A stretch of 5,235 nt of DNA from Gammaproteobacteria bacterium (GTDB taxonomy: Bacteria; Pseudomonadota; Gammaproteobacteria; Pseudomonadales; Azotimanducaceae): NCBI GenBank assembly GCA_030432795.1, contig JAUILW010000268.1:1-5235 (forward strand), given 5' to 3'. The notes beneath the pieces are model-generated. The model did no database searches, had not been told where the DNA came from, and was given only the letters and a program-made list of their open reading frames with translations. A program made the position numbers and the translations under genes. This document shows positions 4,509-5,235 of this stretch, piece after piece. Position 1 is the first letter of the stretch; the number at the start of each line of letters is the position of its first letter.

Positions 4509-5235
4509 AACCGCCGCCAAAGACAATCTCACAATCGCGCAGCCGCGCCAAGGCGCGAGTAGCCTGTTCTGCCACCACATGGTGATCAAGCCCCAGCCGC
4601 GCGGCGAGTTCTGCGACAGCAGCCGCCTCATCTGAGTTCTCCTGCAGCAGCGCGATGAGCGTGTGCGTAACTACGTTCGACACCAGAAAACGTACGTTGT
4701 CGTCGCGGCGTCGATACACCACCAGGTGGGTCGGTTCGGCGGGTACCCGCTCCGGCAGATGGCCGGGGCCGATTTCATGAACGCCATAGCGATAGCTGAG
4801 CGGCCAGGCCAGCGGCGAAACCAGAGTAACGCCTTCAGCCAGCCCGGCAATTGCCTCGCCATCGGGAAGCTCTTCGTCGGACACGGCCAGCGCCATCTCC
4901 ACCCACTCGTAATGGGCGAGCTCTAAAAACCAATCCGGCAGCGGCTCGTGCGGGCCGCTACCGACGAATTCCAGAAACTCCTGTGGAATGTCCAGAAAGT
5001 ACGGCGACGTGCTGCCGTGACGATGCACGAAGCTGCGCACGAGCGTGTGCCACGCCACACCGTGCCAATCCGCCGCCAGCAGGATGCGCTTACAGACGGG
5101 AAACGCGCCGGCAAGGAAATTCTGTATGTTGTTGTAGAAGAGGTCGGCGTAGATCTTCATGCGCCGTGCTTCGATTCCGGCCGGTGCGTCGTTGACTTCG
5201 GGGTTGCGGATGAAACCTGCGAATTCGAGTTGCGC
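4507..5235 (-). CDS. HvfC-like protein (DUF2063, putative MNIO partner), 5' end outside the window
   Basis: The visible 242 residues match the DUF2063/HvfC family, which is about 250-260 residues long. An ATG exists at 5160, but the frame stays open upstream to the edge and encodes AQLEFAGFIRNPEVNDAPAG followed by IEARR, the conserved family N-terminus, so the true start lies beyond 5235. Landmarks counted from the edge: AGIEARRMKIYADLFYNNI at about 19-37 and FPVCKRIL at about 45-52 in the N-terminal domain, LPDWFLELAHYEWVEMALAVSDEE at about 100-123, and HLVVYRRRDDNVRFLVSNVVTHTLIALL at about 170-197 in the C-terminal domain. HvfC proteins partner DUF692/MNIO enzymes (HvfB) that modify cysteines of small precursor peptides, some of which bind copper. 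An hvfB-like gene would be expected just upstream, outside the window. Older annotations call the family a putative DNA-binding protein. There is no signal peptide in the visible part. Confidence 0.88.
   Translation of the reverse strand, partial: AQLEFAGFIRNPEVNDAPAGIEARRMKIYADLFYNNIQNFLAGAFPVCKRILLAADWHGVAWHTLVRSFVHRHGSTSPYFLDIPQEFLEFVGSGPHEPLPDWFLELAHYEWVEMALAVSDEELPDGEAIAGLAEGVTLVSPLAWPLSYRYGVHEIGPGHLPERVPAEPTHLVVYRRRDDNVRFLVSNVVTHTLIALLQENSDEAAAVAELAARLGLDHHVVAEQATRALARLRDCEIVFGGG

Overview
The window is GC-rich and densely coded, and reads as chromosomal DNA of a Gram-negative proteobacterium, most likely a gammaproteobacterium. The reasons are an LPS-biosynthesis gene (lpxC), an outer-membrane lipid-asymmetry gene (mlaA), a DusA-type tRNA dihydrouridine synthase, and a phosphatase/STAS gene pair beside mlaA. 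From memory that last arrangement resembles the Pseudomonas neighbourhood with vacJ, a response regulator-phosphatase, a STAS protein and dusA. No transposon, phage, CRISPR, tRNA or rRNA feature was found.

Layout. (1) 1-179, minus: the first 59 codons of lpxC, leaving through the left edge. (2) 180-622: a gene-free divergent intergenic region of 443 bp with a very AT-rich core, three exact copies of a 10-bp direct repeat, a 14-bp perfect palindrome and several small inverted repeats. It probably holds the promoters for lpxC (leftward) and dusA (rightward). (3) 623-2058, plus: dusA and a TerB-family gene with a 4-bp stop/start overlap. (4) 2043-5235, minus: a compact run transcribed right to left, hvfC-like (5' end outside the window), mlaA, a receiver/SpoIIE-type PP2C phosphatase, then a STAS protein. 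Its last 16 bp overlap the 3' end of the TerB gene tail to tail.

How the genes may work together. The phosphatase and STAS protein overlap by 4 bp and look like the output half of a partner-switching circuit, in which the phosphatase dephosphorylates the STAS antagonist so that it sequesters an anti-sigma kinase or another partner. No kinase is encoded here and the receiver lacks several signature residues, so both the input and the target are unknown. mlaA acts in phospholipid retrieval from the outer membrane, and here it lacks the lipobox cysteine usual for the family. The hvfC-like gene belongs to a family that partners DUF692/MNIO enzymes in making metal-binding modified peptides; its N-terminal coding sequence continues in frame past the first internal ATG to the window edge.

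The window is mostly ordinary housekeeping and accessory genes. The points most worth a second look are the repeat-bearing lpxC/dusA intergenic region, the kinase-less phosphatase/STAS pair with a degenerate receiver, the cysteine-less MlaA, and an inverted repeat next to the phosphatase start codon.
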